Shown piece by piece: positions 41,252 through 49,803 of a DNA stretch of 64,000 nt; position 1 is the stretch's first letter, and each line of letters opens with the position of its first letter. This DNA is from Sporosarcina ureilytica (GTDB lineage: Bacteria > Bacillota > Bacilli > Bacillales_A > Planococcaceae). The stretch covers positions 2,976,001 to 3,040,000 of the forward strand of contig NZ_CP017560.1 in the NCBI RefSeq assembly GCF_001753205.1, given 5' to 3'. The notes under the pieces were generated by a model, which saw only the letters and a list, made by a program, of their open reading frames with translations, did no database searches and was not told the DNA's origin. Both the position numbers and the translations under genes were made by a program.

Positions 41252-41297
41252 AAAGAAGCTATTTCTAGACAATATCTAGAATTAGCTTCTTTGTTAT
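41252..41297. terminator. Orphan hairpin with terminator form
   Basis: AGAAGCTATTTCTAGA pairs with TCTAGAATTAGCTTCT with a single mismatch; T-rich sequence follows on the plus strand and CTTTTCTT on the minus. It stands in a 359-base gap between divergent genes, so no known transcript ends there. The rest of the gap shows nothing recognisable. Confidence 0.6.
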
Positions 41298-41451
41298 TTT
41301 AATACTATTTTCAAATAAATATTAATGCAGCAGCTTTTCTCCACTTAATTAAAAATTAGGATTTTCAACACTTTATACATGAGTAAATGAAAAAATAAAA
41401 CACAAAGTAAGAAGATTCTTTATCAAATACATTTTAGAAAGGAATATAAAC

Positions 41452-41769
41452 ATGACAAAAAAAGATTACCTTCAAAAAAGCCTAAGAAGTCTAGCGTTCG
41501 ATTTAGATTCTGAATTAGAAGCGATTAATGAAAGACATATCATTCTCAATGATATTGACTATCTACTCGGACATTTACGTGTAGATATGGATAACATAAA
41601 TCCAGAGTTAGTCCCATTTTATTTTAATCAATTTCTGAGTAGTGTTAGAATTATTGAAGAGCTTTGTCGTTATACAATAAATGATTTGAATAAAAACTTC
41701 CAAAATACTCAAAACATTAAAGACGCAATCTTCCAGAAGGTGGTTAAAGATGTTAAAGAGGAAGGTTAA
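41452..41769 (+). CDS. Hypothetical protein, 105 residues
   Basis: A clear short gene: AAAGGAATATAAAC precedes ATG 41452 and a strong hairpin follows. The product is soluble, acidic and predicted mainly helical (LQKSLRSLAFDLDSELEAINERHIILNDIDYLLGHLRVDMDNI), without cysteine clusters, signal peptide or membrane helix. I do not recognise a family. The gene is isolated between the divergent nucleoside transporter and the convergent NCS1 permease. Confidence 0.65.
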   Translation: MTKKDYLQKSLRSLAFDLDSELEAINERHIILNDIDYLLGHLRVDMDNINPELVPFYFNQFLSSVRIIEELCRYTINDLNKNFQNTQNIKDAIFQKVVKDVKEEG

Positions 41770-41790
41770 CTTTCAAGATATGAAATACAA

Positions 41791-41828
41791 GTCGTGCCTA
41801 CATCGAATGTGTTACATGTAGGCACGAC
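41791..41828. terminator. Hairpin after the hypothetical gene
   Basis: Perfect 13-base stem GTCGTGCCTACAT / ATGTAGGCACGAC with a 12-base loop. The 3' side reads CCCCATTTTCG, so the T tract is displaced. It lies between convergent genes and may serve both. Confidence 0.65.
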
Positions 41829-41887
41829 CCCATTTTCGTTTACTTTGTTTTCTTCACGAGGGTTAATTCAGATAAGCTTCACATTAT

Positions 41888-43225
41888 TCAAACAGTAAAC
41901 TGATCTGGTGCAACATTTTTCTTGATTTTCATTGCAATTACATAAACAATAATGGATACAATAAGTGATTGAACAGCAGGCAGACCCCACGGACTTATAT
42001 ATTGTGATACATACCCAACAATAATCCCAATCACCATAGCGATTGTTGCCATCCAATTCCAGCCATCATGATCTTCCCATTCTTGTTTGCGTACCAAGAA
42101 AAAGTCAGCTATCATTACTCCAGCAATAGCCGGATATAATAAAGCCGTCATATATAGGAAGTCCATAAAGTAATCGAGAATTCCCATTAGAGCGACAATT
42201 ATCGCCAAAATTGTACCTAATAATGTTAAGAGAGCCCTCCCCTTCCCGGAATTTACATTGAAAATATTTGCCAGTGCCAATCCCATACTATAGTTATTTA
42301 CTAACTGAGAAGTCCATGTCGCAAACCATAGTATTAGAAAGCCCCACACCGGAAACCCTAATCCCATCATTACGTTTACGATATCAGCATCCCCAACTCC
42401 GACCGCCATAATAGCTCCGACTACGAAAAGAGGAAGACCGACAAGTACAATCCCACTCGGAATGATTATATTGTCTTTCCAAGTTGGTTTAGCATAACGT
42501 GTATAGTCTGACGCAATAACCCATTGTCCTACATTCGCACCTATAACTAAACTGATAGCAGCCCAAATTGTCATCGTTGGCGTTGGTTGCCAGGAAGTGA
42601 TTGTTTCCCAACCTGTATTTCTCATTGCATAATAGATTCCACCCGCTATTAATACAAGACCGGCCGGAACTGCAATATAATCAGTCCATTTCATGGAGCT
42701 ATAACCAATGATTGACGGTAATGCAAAAAGCAATCCACAAATTACTGTAACAGTCGCCCAACCTATCCAATTATGTTGATAATCGATTCCAAACATCGCT
42801 GATATCGCATTTCCCGCTACTGCAGTTTGTAACGCCCACCAACCCAATGAAACGATGAATATTGTAAAACCGACAATGACCTTTGCTTGAACGGACCCAA
42901 AACTAGTACGTGCAATTACAGATGAAGAACGCCCTGTCTTCGCGCCAATATATCCTTGTAGTGTATTACCAACCCACTGTATACCAAATAACGTAATGAT
43001 TAAAATCAACAGTATTTTTGATAAACCAAAACTTGCCGTTAAGGCAGCTCCGACCATAAGAACCGGAATGGTAAATTCTAGTCCTCCAAAAATCATTGTA
43101 GGAGTAATCCAATGTTGACGTGCCGATTCTGGTATAGCATCTAATGCCTGATCTTGCTCTAGAAAGCTGTCTGCATTTCCTTGTTTAACATTCTCTACTT
43201 TCCCCACTGCATCTGTTTGTACCAT
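41888..43225 (-). CDS. NCS1-family permease (cytosine/hydantoin/allantoin type, CodB-like)
   Basis: A 445-residue membrane protein with about 12 helices of the nucleobase:cation symporter-1 family. After a polar N-terminus the fold begins WITPTMIFGGLEFTIPVLMVGAALTASFGLSKILLI; further marks are GYIGAKTGRSSSVIARTSFG, GWWALQTAVAGNAISAMFG and YTRYAKPTWKD. It is the last gene of the leftward hydantoinase operon, so uptake of the hydantoin, cytosine-like or lactam substrate of HyuA/HyuB is likely. AGGAGGAT precedes the ATG. A hairpin lies past the end. Confidence 0.9.
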   Translation of the reverse strand: MVQTDAVGKVENVKQGNADSFLEQDQALDAIPESARQHWITPTMIFGGLEFTIPVLMVGAALTASFGLSKILLILIITLFGIQWVGNTLQGYIGAKTGRSSSVIARTSFGSVQAKVIVGFTIFIVSLGWWALQTAVAGNAISAMFGIDYQHNWIGWATVTVICGLLFALPSIIGYSSMKWTDYIAVPAGLVLIAGGIYYAMRNTGWETITSWQPTPTMTIWAAISLVIGANVGQWVIASDYTRYAKPTWKDNIIIPSGIVLVGLPLFVVGAIMAVGVGDADIVNVMMGLGFPVWGFLILWFATWTSQLVNNYSMGLALANIFNVNSGKGRALLTLLGTILAIIVALMGILDYFMDFLYMTALLYPAIAGVMIADFFLVRKQEWEDHDGWNWMATIAMVIGIIVGYVSQYISPWGLPAVQSLIVSIIVYVIAMKIKKNVAPDQFTV

Positions 43226-43307
43226 ATCCTCCTACATCCTTTCATTATTAAAATAGAATAGAATAGGAAATTGCAATAATCTCCTATTCTACCAATTTGT
43301 GATTACA

Positions 43308-43622
43308 TTAACTCTTCACTAATGCATAGACAAGTTCTACCGGACTATCCCCTTCGTTCACACACCAATGCGCTTCTCCTGCGGGTATGTAGGAAGCTTC
43401 TCCTGCCTTAATGTCAAAAGTCTTTCCTCCACTTTCCCCGCTTAAAGCCCCCTTGATAATAAACGAGTATTCATGTTCCTCATGGGAGGTTGTCCCTTCC
43501 ACTGGTAAACGTTCTCCTGCTGGAATAGAAACAAAACCAAATTCTACTTCAGCACCTGAAAACTGATTTTGAAAAAGCATTTGGACAATTTCTTCTGAAA
43601 TCCCAGGTCTTTCTATTTTCAT
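43308..43622 (-). CDS. Small cupin-domain protein
   Basis: A 104-residue single-domain cupin. The two cupin motifs are EGTTSHEEHEYSFIIKGALSG (metal-binding His, His, Glu) and AGEASYIPAGEAHWCVNEGD. The ATG overlaps the end of hyuB by four bases (ATGA), so it is translationally coupled. In hydantoin and amide operons such cupins may act as isomerases, racemases or sensors; the activity here is unknown. It resembles the C-terminal cupin of the XRE regulator at the other end of the operon, which suggests both recognise a related ligand (inference). Confidence 0.85.
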   Translation of the reverse strand: MKIERPGISEEIVQMLFQNQFSGAEVEFGFVSIPAGERLPVEGTTSHEEHEYSFIIKGALSGESGGKTFDIKAGEASYIPAGEAHWCVNEGDSPVELVYALVKS

Positions 43623-45367
43623 GATGATTCCTCCATATCTCTAACAGGCAATTCCACATATTCAAATGTTTGCGGATTGACCTCAACCCCGAAATGTTCT
43701 TTAGCTTCATTGACAGTGAAATAACCATTTTTCACATCCATCGCGACTTGTTGAGCGTCACGTTTTAATGGATTTCCGTAGCCTCCGCCAGTCCCCGTCA
43801 TTAATCGTACAACATCATTTTTTTGTAATTGATAACGAGGATAAACGCCATACGGTCCATCTACCTCACCATTCGCTTTATGAATATAAAACTCGTTTGG
43901 TGAACCTTCATTTCCTTTGTTCATACCCCACGGTTTAAACTTATTTCGTCCATAAGTGATAGTTGCTGCTTGACCATCAGACATAGCACGGTAAGCTCTA
44001 ATTACACCTTTACCACCTATATATTCACCAGCACCTGCACCATTTCCATCTTGTCGTAAACTATATTCATCTATTAACACACCATAACGAGTTTCTGCAA
44101 CTTCTACTGGTACGTTATATGTTTCGCCGTCCGCAACGCAAAACTGTCCTGAAGCTCCGTCTTGTCCAGCTGCTCCTCCCCATCCCCCTACAGATGGTTC
44201 AACTATAAGAAACGGATCATTAGTGTCTTGATGTTGCCCGCTCAGTGTGACGGAACATACCGAAAGATGATGTCCGGCAGTTAAGCGATTTGGTAAATGC
44301 GGTGCCATAGCCTTCCAAATCAAATCCAAGCTTCCTAGTAATGTTTCAAAGTAATTGGATACTGGCACAGGACGTTCTGCTGACATAATCGACTTTGGAT
44401 CCACGATAACTTGAAGTGGTCTAAAGACTCCATCATTCACATCTTGTTCAGGATTTGTCATTGCTAAGAAAATAACTCGAACTGCAGATACTAGCCCAGT
44501 ATACGAACAGTTCATTGGCCCTGGAACTTGCGGGTGACTCCCTCGAAAATCACAAATAAAATCATCTTCTGTAATCGTTACTTTTACCTTGATTTTAAAT
44601 GGTCCATTCCCCATCCCGTCAGTATCAATATAGTCTTCTGCTTCAAAAACACCTTTCGGTAGCTTTTTCAATTCTTGACGTGAAATCGTTTCTCCATGAT
44701 CTAATAAATAATCAATTGCTGCTAATATCGTAGCTTTGCTATGTTTATCGCAAAGCTCTTTCAATCTTCTATCTCCTGTACGTAGAGCAGCGACTTGCGC
44801 CCACATATCGCCTAATGATAAATCTGGGAAACGAACGTTGGAACGGATGATTTCTACGATTCCATCATTCAAGCGATCTTCATCATAGAGTTTAATACAA
44901 TTGAACTGTAGACCTTCTTGGTAAATATCAGTAGCGTCATTCGTAAACGAACCTGGATCTTTTCCACCCACTTCTGTCCAGTGCGCTTTATTCGCAGAAA
45001 ATGCGATGAGTTCCCCTTCATAGAAAATAGGCATTACTAAACCAACATCAGAAAGGTGAGAACCTCCCCCATTGTATGGATCATTAATGATAATGACATC
45101 GCCTGGTTTTAATTTATCCCCCGGGTATTTTTTCAACGTCTCTTTTACCATAAATGTTAGCATTCCGATAAAACCAGTAACGCCATTCCCTTGTGTGAGT
45201 AGATTTCCTTTTGCATCTGTTAAACCGCTCGCATAATCAAGTACTTCATAAATAATCGGACTCATAGAGGTTCTTGCTAACGCGACAAACATTTCATCGC
45301 CTGCCGCCAACAATGAATCTTTAACGATTTCTAATGTAAATGGATCAACTTTTACAGCGGTCGTCAT
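43619..45367 (-). CDS. hyuB: Hydantoinase B/oxoprolinase family subunit
   Basis: A 582-residue protein of the HyuB family. The N-terminal KVDPFTLEIVKDSLLAAGDEMFVALARTSMSPIIYEVLDYA, the central DPYNGGGSHLSDVGLVMPIFYEGELIAFSANKAHWTEVGGKDPGS, and GGGYGNPLKRD near the C-terminus are characteristic. With HyuA it forms an ATP-dependent N-methylhydantoinase or oxoprolinase-type complex opening five-membered lactam rings. ATG 45367 has GGAGG upstream and starts one base after the hyuA stop codon; longer readings lie inside hyuA. Acetone-carboxylase and acetophenone-carboxylase subunits share this fold, so ring opening is probable but not certain. Confidence 0.92.
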   Translation of the reverse strand: MTTAVKVDPFTLEIVKDSLLAAGDEMFVALARTSMSPIIYEVLDYASGLTDAKGNLLTQGNGVTGFIGMLTFMVKETLKKYPGDKLKPGDVIIINDPYNGGGSHLSDVGLVMPIFYEGELIAFSANKAHWTEVGGKDPGSFTNDATDIYQEGLQFNCIKLYDEDRLNDGIVEIIRSNVRFPDLSLGDMWAQVAALRTGDRRLKELCDKHSKATILAAIDYLLDHGETISRQELKKLPKGVFEAEDYIDTDGMGNGPFKIKVKVTITEDDFICDFRGSHPQVPGPMNCSYTGLVSAVRVIFLAMTNPEQDVNDGVFRPLQVIVDPKSIMSAERPVPVSNYFETLLGSLDLIWKAMAPHLPNRLTAGHHLSVCSVTLSGQHQDTNDPFLIVEPSVGGWGGAAGQDGASGQFCVADGETYNVPVEVAETRYGVLIDEYSLRQDGNGAGAGEYIGGKGVIRAYRAMSDGQAATITYGRNKFKPWGMNKGNEGSPNEFYIHKANGEVDGPYGVYPRYQLQKNDVVRLMTGTGGGYGNPLKRDAQQVAMDVKNGYFTVNEAKEHFGVEVNPQTFEYVELPVRDMEESS

Positions 45368-45368
45368 A

Positions 45369-47411
45369 TTATTTTTCCTCCATTTCAATAATGATATTGC
45401 CATAAGCATCTAAATGTAATTGCTGGTCCTCGTAAATAACTGTAACTGCTGCTTTTTCTTCAACGATAGCTGGACCTGAAATCACTTTATTTACCGGCAG
45501 CTTTTCTCGGTCGTATACAGGTGTATTCACCCAACCTTTTGCCTCATAATAAACATTCCGTTCTTCTTTTTTCGCTTCTTCTATTGAAGTATTACGTGTG
45601 ATTTTTCCAATCGTTGGCTTAGGTACTTTTCCAAGAGCTATAACATGCAAATTAACAATTTCAGTTTGGGCGTCCTCAAGTTTAAATGTATAATTTTTCT
45701 CGTGTAAACGATGAAACTCTTCAATAATTGATTGTTTATCTTCTTCTGTCCAATCACCATTTGGCACAGGTACTTTTACTGTGTGCTCTTGACCAAGATA
45801 ACGCATATCTGCAAAGCGCTGGAACTCAACCTTGTCCGCTTCCATACCTTCATCTTCGTAATGTGCTAGAGCATGTTTCTCAATTTTCTTCCATTGGTTA
45901 TTCATTTCATCTAAAGAAAGTCCGTTCATTCGCTTAATAAACGTTTGGATGTAATCATGTCTGAGATCAGTCATTAACATTCCCCAAGCCGAAAATACTG
46001 GTGAAGCAATTGGTACAACTACTTTCCTAACACCAAGCTCGAGCGCTAATGCAGGCGCATGCATTGATCCGCCCCCGCCAAATGCAAGTAATGTAAAGTC
46101 TTGTGGATTATGTCCTTTTCGAATTGAAATTAATTTCAACGCGTTCAGCATGTTAGAATTTGCGATTCGAATAATACCGAGTGCAGCTTCTTCAGCCGAT
46201 ATATCAAAATGATTACCTACTTTTTGTTGAATAGCCTCCCGAACACGGTTCATGTCGACATCATAATCAAAGTTTTTAGGTGAGAGTCGGCCTGTTAATA
46301 AATTAGCATCTGTAGTCGTCGGTTCTGTACCTCCCAGTCCATATGCCACTGGACCTGGTTTAGCTCCGGCAGATTGAGGACCTACTTTTAAGGATCCCGC
46401 ATTGTCTATCCAAGCAATAGAACCTCCACCATTTCCAATTTCAACGATATCAACAACCGGTGCTTTGATAGGATAACCTGCGTTACGACTATCCCTTTCA
46501 ATATAATAATCTGTGGAAACTTTTACTTCTCCATCCTCAATAAGTGAACATTTCGCCGTTGTCCCACCGATATCAAATGCAATAATATTTTCTTCACCAA
46601 TGAGTTCACCTAGAACCGCAGCCCCAAATATACCCGCTACTGGCCCTGATTCAACCATATTAATTGGCGCTTCTTTCGCATTATCAAATCTTGTTGTACC
46701 GCCGTTGGATTGCATAATGTATCTCTGTCCAACATCAATATGTTCTTGTAATTCTTTGTCTAATTTATCAATATAAGTCGTTCCAGCAGGTTGAACGTAA
46801 GCATTTAACACGGCAGTGTTAGTTCGCTCATACTCTCTCCACTCTTGAGTAATATTGCTAGAAGCTGTCACTAGAACTTCTGGCCACAGCTCTTGAATAA
46901 TCTCAACTGTCTCTTGCTCATGTGCAGGATTTACATAAGAATGTAAATATGAAATCGCAATCGCTTCAACGCCTTCTTGCTTAAAATAGTCTACACATCT
47001 TTCAATATCTTCTCGTTTTAAGCCAGACAGGACTTCTCCTTTGTAGTTAACACGTTCTTCAACTTCAAGTCGTAAATGACGATCAACAAATGGCTTAGGC
47101 TTTTGATAGCGAACATTGAATAAGTCAGGACGATTCCCTCTAGCAATCTCTAAAATATCGCGAAATCCCTTCGTTGTTATTAATCCAGTTTTTGCTCCTT
47201 TCCTTTCAGTCAAAGCATTAATTATTACAGTTGTCCCATGGATGAACATCGACAGTTGCTCTTTATCTACCCCAGCCTTTCGAATGACATCCATAACTCC
47301 CTTTTCAAAATTAGGAGGCGTAGTATTACTTTTTGCAATCCCTACTTGCCCTTCTTCACTTACGTATACGAGATCTGTAAATGTACCGCCAATATCTGTA
47401 GCCACTCTCAT
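45369..47411 (-). CDS. hyuA: Hydantoinase A/oxoprolinase family subunit
   Basis: A 680-residue ATP-binding subunit of the HyuA family. It starts MRVATDIGGTFTDLVYVSEEG (phosphate-binding DIGGTFTD), with FIHGTTVIINALTERKG, a second nucleotide segment AFDIGGTTAKCSLIEDG near residue 280, and GGGGSMHAPALALELGV near residue 450. It hydrolyses ATP to activate the substrate lactam together with HyuB. AAAGGAGTG precedes the ATG. The gene is first of the operon hyuA-hyuB-cupin-NCS1 and lies 22 bases downstream of the regulator gene, on the same strand, so all five may share a promoter. The substrate could be hydantoin, N-methylhydantoin or 5-oxoproline. Confidence 0.93.
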   Translation of the reverse strand: MRVATDIGGTFTDLVYVSEEGQVGIAKSNTTPPNFEKGVMDVIRKAGVDKEQLSMFIHGTTVIINALTERKGAKTGLITTKGFRDILEIARGNRPDLFNVRYQKPKPFVDRHLRLEVEERVNYKGEVLSGLKREDIERCVDYFKQEGVEAIAISYLHSYVNPAHEQETVEIIQELWPEVLVTASSNITQEWREYERTNTAVLNAYVQPAGTTYIDKLDKELQEHIDVGQRYIMQSNGGTTRFDNAKEAPINMVESGPVAGIFGAAVLGELIGEENIIAFDIGGTTAKCSLIEDGEVKVSTDYYIERDSRNAGYPIKAPVVDIVEIGNGGGSIAWIDNAGSLKVGPQSAGAKPGPVAYGLGGTEPTTTDANLLTGRLSPKNFDYDVDMNRVREAIQQKVGNHFDISAEEAALGIIRIANSNMLNALKLISIRKGHNPQDFTLLAFGGGGSMHAPALALELGVRKVVVPIASPVFSAWGMLMTDLRHDYIQTFIKRMNGLSLDEMNNQWKKIEKHALAHYEDEGMEADKVEFQRFADMRYLGQEHTVKVPVPNGDWTEEDKQSIIEEFHRLHEKNYTFKLEDAQTEIVNLHVIALGKVPKPTIGKITRNTSIEEAKKEERNVYYEAKGWVNTPVYDREKLPVNKVISGPAIVEEKAAVTVIYEDQQLHLDAYGNIIIEMEEK

Positions 47412-47433
47412 TTCTTCAACACTCCTTTAATGA

Positions 47434-47979
47434 TTAGAAAATAATTGGTGTAGTAATGCTTAATATGACTGCATCTTCCCTAGTTGGATTTTCCCAAGTG
47501 TGCTTTATCTCTGAGGGAAAATGAATGGTATCTCCCGGCGCCAAATGGTATGCAACCTCATTTAAATAAAAGATAACTTCTCCTTGTAAAACATAATAAA
47601 ACTCTTCACCTGGATGACTGTAAGCCTGTTCTTCTTTCATATATGGAGGGAGAACTACTTTCATTGGCTCTAGTTTTCTGTCATGGAAGGTTCCTGAAAG
47701 TCGGGCATAAAATCGTTCTTCTCCGTTCATCCTGAATAATTTTTGATCTTTTCTACTTAAAAAATAATTATCCTCATCATTTTCCTCAGCAAAAAAGTAA
47801 ATCATTGAAACACCCAACGCATCAGCTAATTTTTTTAATGAAGTAATCGATAAAGATGAAGCCCCCCTTTCAATTTGCGATAGAAAACTAAGTGATAATC
47901 CTGTTTCCTCACTAAGTTCCTTTAAAGTTAGCTCTTTCTCCAACCTTAAATTTTTTATCTTTTTATGAATCTCTTCCAT
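47434..47979 (-). CDS. XRE-family regulator with C-terminal cupin
   Basis: A 181-residue two-domain regulator. The HTH_3 domain (IKNLRLEKELTLKELSEETGLSLSFLSQIERGASSLSITSLKKLADALGV, residues 7-56) is followed by a cupin sensor (SHPGEEFYYVLQGEVIFYLNE and LAPGDTIHFPSEIKHTWENP). This PuuR/SutR-like architecture senses small metabolites. It lies directly upstream of hyuA on the same strand and very probably controls the hydantoinase operon and itself. GGAGC is 9 bases before the ATG. The 360-base region upstream is AT-rich, with AAATTATAG repeated near 47999 and 48047, possibly part of its operator. Confidence 0.9.
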   Translation of the reverse strand: MEEIHKKIKNLRLEKELTLKELSEETGLSLSFLSQIERGASSLSITSLKKLADALGVSMIYFFAEENDEDNYFLSRKDQKLFRMNGEERFYARLSGTFHDRKLEPMKVVLPPYMKEEQAYSHPGEEFYYVLQGEVIFYLNEVAYHLAPGDTIHFPSEIKHTWENPTREDAVILSITTPIIF

Positions 47980-48160
47980 AGCGAAATGCTCCTCAATAAA
48001 TTATAGTTTGCCTAAACCCTTTGTAGACAGAACATAATAACTACACTAAATTATAGGTAGACTTTAATGATTCTGAATATAACATAATATATCGCATATT
48101 GGAAGTGCTTTTTTGAAATTATCTGTCTTAATTTTTAAAAATATTTTCCTCAAACTAGAA

Positions 48161-48204
48161 AAAAGCTTCTAAAATTACATTATCACTGTAATTTTAAAAG
48201 CTTT
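48161..48204 (-). terminator. Second, orphan terminator in the hemY-XRE gap
   Basis: AAAGCTTCTAAAATTACA pairs with TGTAATTTTAAAAGCTTT with one mismatch; TTTTTT follows on the minus strand. The hemY transcript already has its own terminator at 48273-48311, and no gene lies between, so it is a back-up or marks an unseen RNA. Confidence 0.65.
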
Positions 48205-48272
48205 CGTGTAAACAAAATCCAACGTTATGAAAATTTAATAGAAAAGCATGCGATGAATTGACACGACAAAAC

Positions 48273-48311
48273 AAAAAAGACAATCAAATCGTTCATCAGA
48301 TTGTCTTTTTT
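48273..48311 (-). terminator. Terminator of the hemY transcript
   Basis: AAAAAAGACAATC pairs perfectly with GATTGTCTTTTTT around a 13-base loop, 30 bases past the hemY-like stop codon. T runs exist on both strands. Confidence 0.85.
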
Positions 48312-48341
48312 GCAGTCATGCAACAGCTTTCTCTTATCTAT

Positions 48342-49769
48342 TTAATTTACCGCCAAATACGCTACCATCTTCTCAGCCGCACGTTTACCTTGCTCAATAC
48401 AGTCCGGAATGCCGACACCTTCATATCCCGCCCCGCAGAGGAATAGGCCAGGTTTTTGTGCTTTGAGACACTTCCTAACTTTTTTCAATTGTTCAAGATG
48501 ATGAATTGGATATTGCGGCATCGAGTGTATCGCCCGAGTGATTGTATGGGACGTTGGGGTGGCGGTTATCCCCATAATATCTTTAAGGTCTTTTTGGACA
48601 TTTGCCAATATCTCTTCATCTGACCATTTTACCCATTGTTGATCCTTTTCGCGCCCTACATAACATCTTAGTAAATACTTGTTTTCTGGAGCCGCATGTA
48701 GCCATTTTGACGATGACCATGTACACGCGGTGAGGACAGTTCCTTCATTCGCGGGAATTAAGAAGCCTGTTCCGTTCATTGGATAAGTAATGTCTGCTTT
48801 ATCGAATGTTAACGAGACGTTGGCGACAGAAACGTAATTGACTTTTTCCAACAAATGAATAGATTCCACGTCTGATAATAACGAGGCCGCATGGTGATTG
48901 GGCAATGCAAAGACGATTCCATCCGCGTGAAGTTTAGTTTGATCATCTAAATGAACTTGATAGCCATTATCCCTTTGGTCGACTTTAGTGACACCTTGCC
49001 CTTTGATGATTCGGATCGATTTCAACGTTTCTTTCAACGCTTCTATTAATGTTGACATGCCGTTTTTATAAGTTAAAAACATACTCTTCTTTGCGGCATC
49101 AGGTAAATTCACAGAGGCAGGGCGATTTTTCATTCCAGCAGCCATCCCTAAAATCAGGCTGCGATGTTTCTGTTCCATTTCAACTAAATTCGGGAACGTC
49201 GCTTGAAGACTAAGCGTATCGGTATCCCCCGCATAAATCCCACCAAGAAGAGGTTCTGTGATATTCTCCAAAACTTCTTTTCCTAATCGTCTTTGGATGA
49301 AGTGCCCAAGCGATTCGTCTTCTAAAATTTTCTTCTTAGGAAGCAATAAATCAAGAGATGCCCGTAACTTTCCTATAGGAGAGATTAATCCCGTTTTCAT
49401 GAACGGTGTTAATTTTGTCGGAATTCCTAGCACAAGTCCGAGCGGCATTTGATGTAATTTCTTTTTATGATAAATATAATTCGTCCTTGCATTTGGATTC
49501 GTACCAATCAATTCATCCTCAAGCCCAAGTTCTTTTGTCAACGTAATGATCGGTAATTTACGGGCAAGAAATGCATCAGGTCCTCTTTCAATGATAAATC
49601 CATCCTTACGTAGCGTTTGAATTTTTCCGCCCAATTCCTCACTTTTTTCAATTAACGTAATGTCGACCGGAATCTGCTGCTCATCAAATAGCTTTTTCGT
49701 ATAAAATGCAGCACTTAACCCTGTGATGCCTCCGCCAATGATGATTACTTTCTTACAAGGTTTTTCCAA
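48342..49769 (-). CDS. hemY: Protoporphyrinogen/coproporphyrinogen III oxidase (HemY/CgoX)
   Basis: A 475-residue FAD amine-oxidase-fold enzyme. KKVIIIGGGITGLSAAFYTKKL is the FAD loop, LIEKSEELGGKIQT the second contact, then FIIERGPDAFLARKLP and the C-terminal LFLCGAGYEGVGIPDCIEQGKRAAEKM. Normal HemY length is about 470. In Firmicutes the protein oxidises coproporphyrinogen III to coproporphyrin III in the coproporphyrin-dependent heme pathway. The start is a TTG with AAAGGAAG upstream. It follows the radical SAM gene by 34 bases on the same strand, outside a hemEHY cluster, so it might be a second copy or a relocated gene dedicated to the radical SAM partner. Confidence 0.92.
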   Translation of the reverse strand: MEKPCKKVIIIGGGITGLSAAFYTKKLFDEQQIPVDITLIEKSEELGGKIQTLRKDGFIIERGPDAFLARKLPIITLTKELGLEDELIGTNPNARTNYIYHKKKLHQMPLGLVLGIPTKLTPFMKTGLISPIGKLRASLDLLLPKKKILEDESLGHFIQRRLGKEVLENITEPLLGGIYAGDTDTLSLQATFPNLVEMEQKHRSLILGMAAGMKNRPASVNLPDAAKKSMFLTYKNGMSTLIEALKETLKSIRIIKGQGVTKVDQRDNGYQVHLDDQTKLHADGIVFALPNHHAASLLSDVESIHLLEKVNYVSVANVSLTFDKADITYPMNGTGFLIPANEGTVLTACTWSSSKWLHAAPENKYLLRCYVGREKDQQWVKWSDEEILANVQKDLKDIMGITATPTSHTITRAIHSMPQYPIHHLEQLKKVRKCLKAQKPGLFLCGAGYEGVGIPDCIEQGKRAAEKMVAYLAVN

Positions 49770-49803
49770 AACTACTACTTCCTTTCTACTATTGAATTGT
49801 CAA

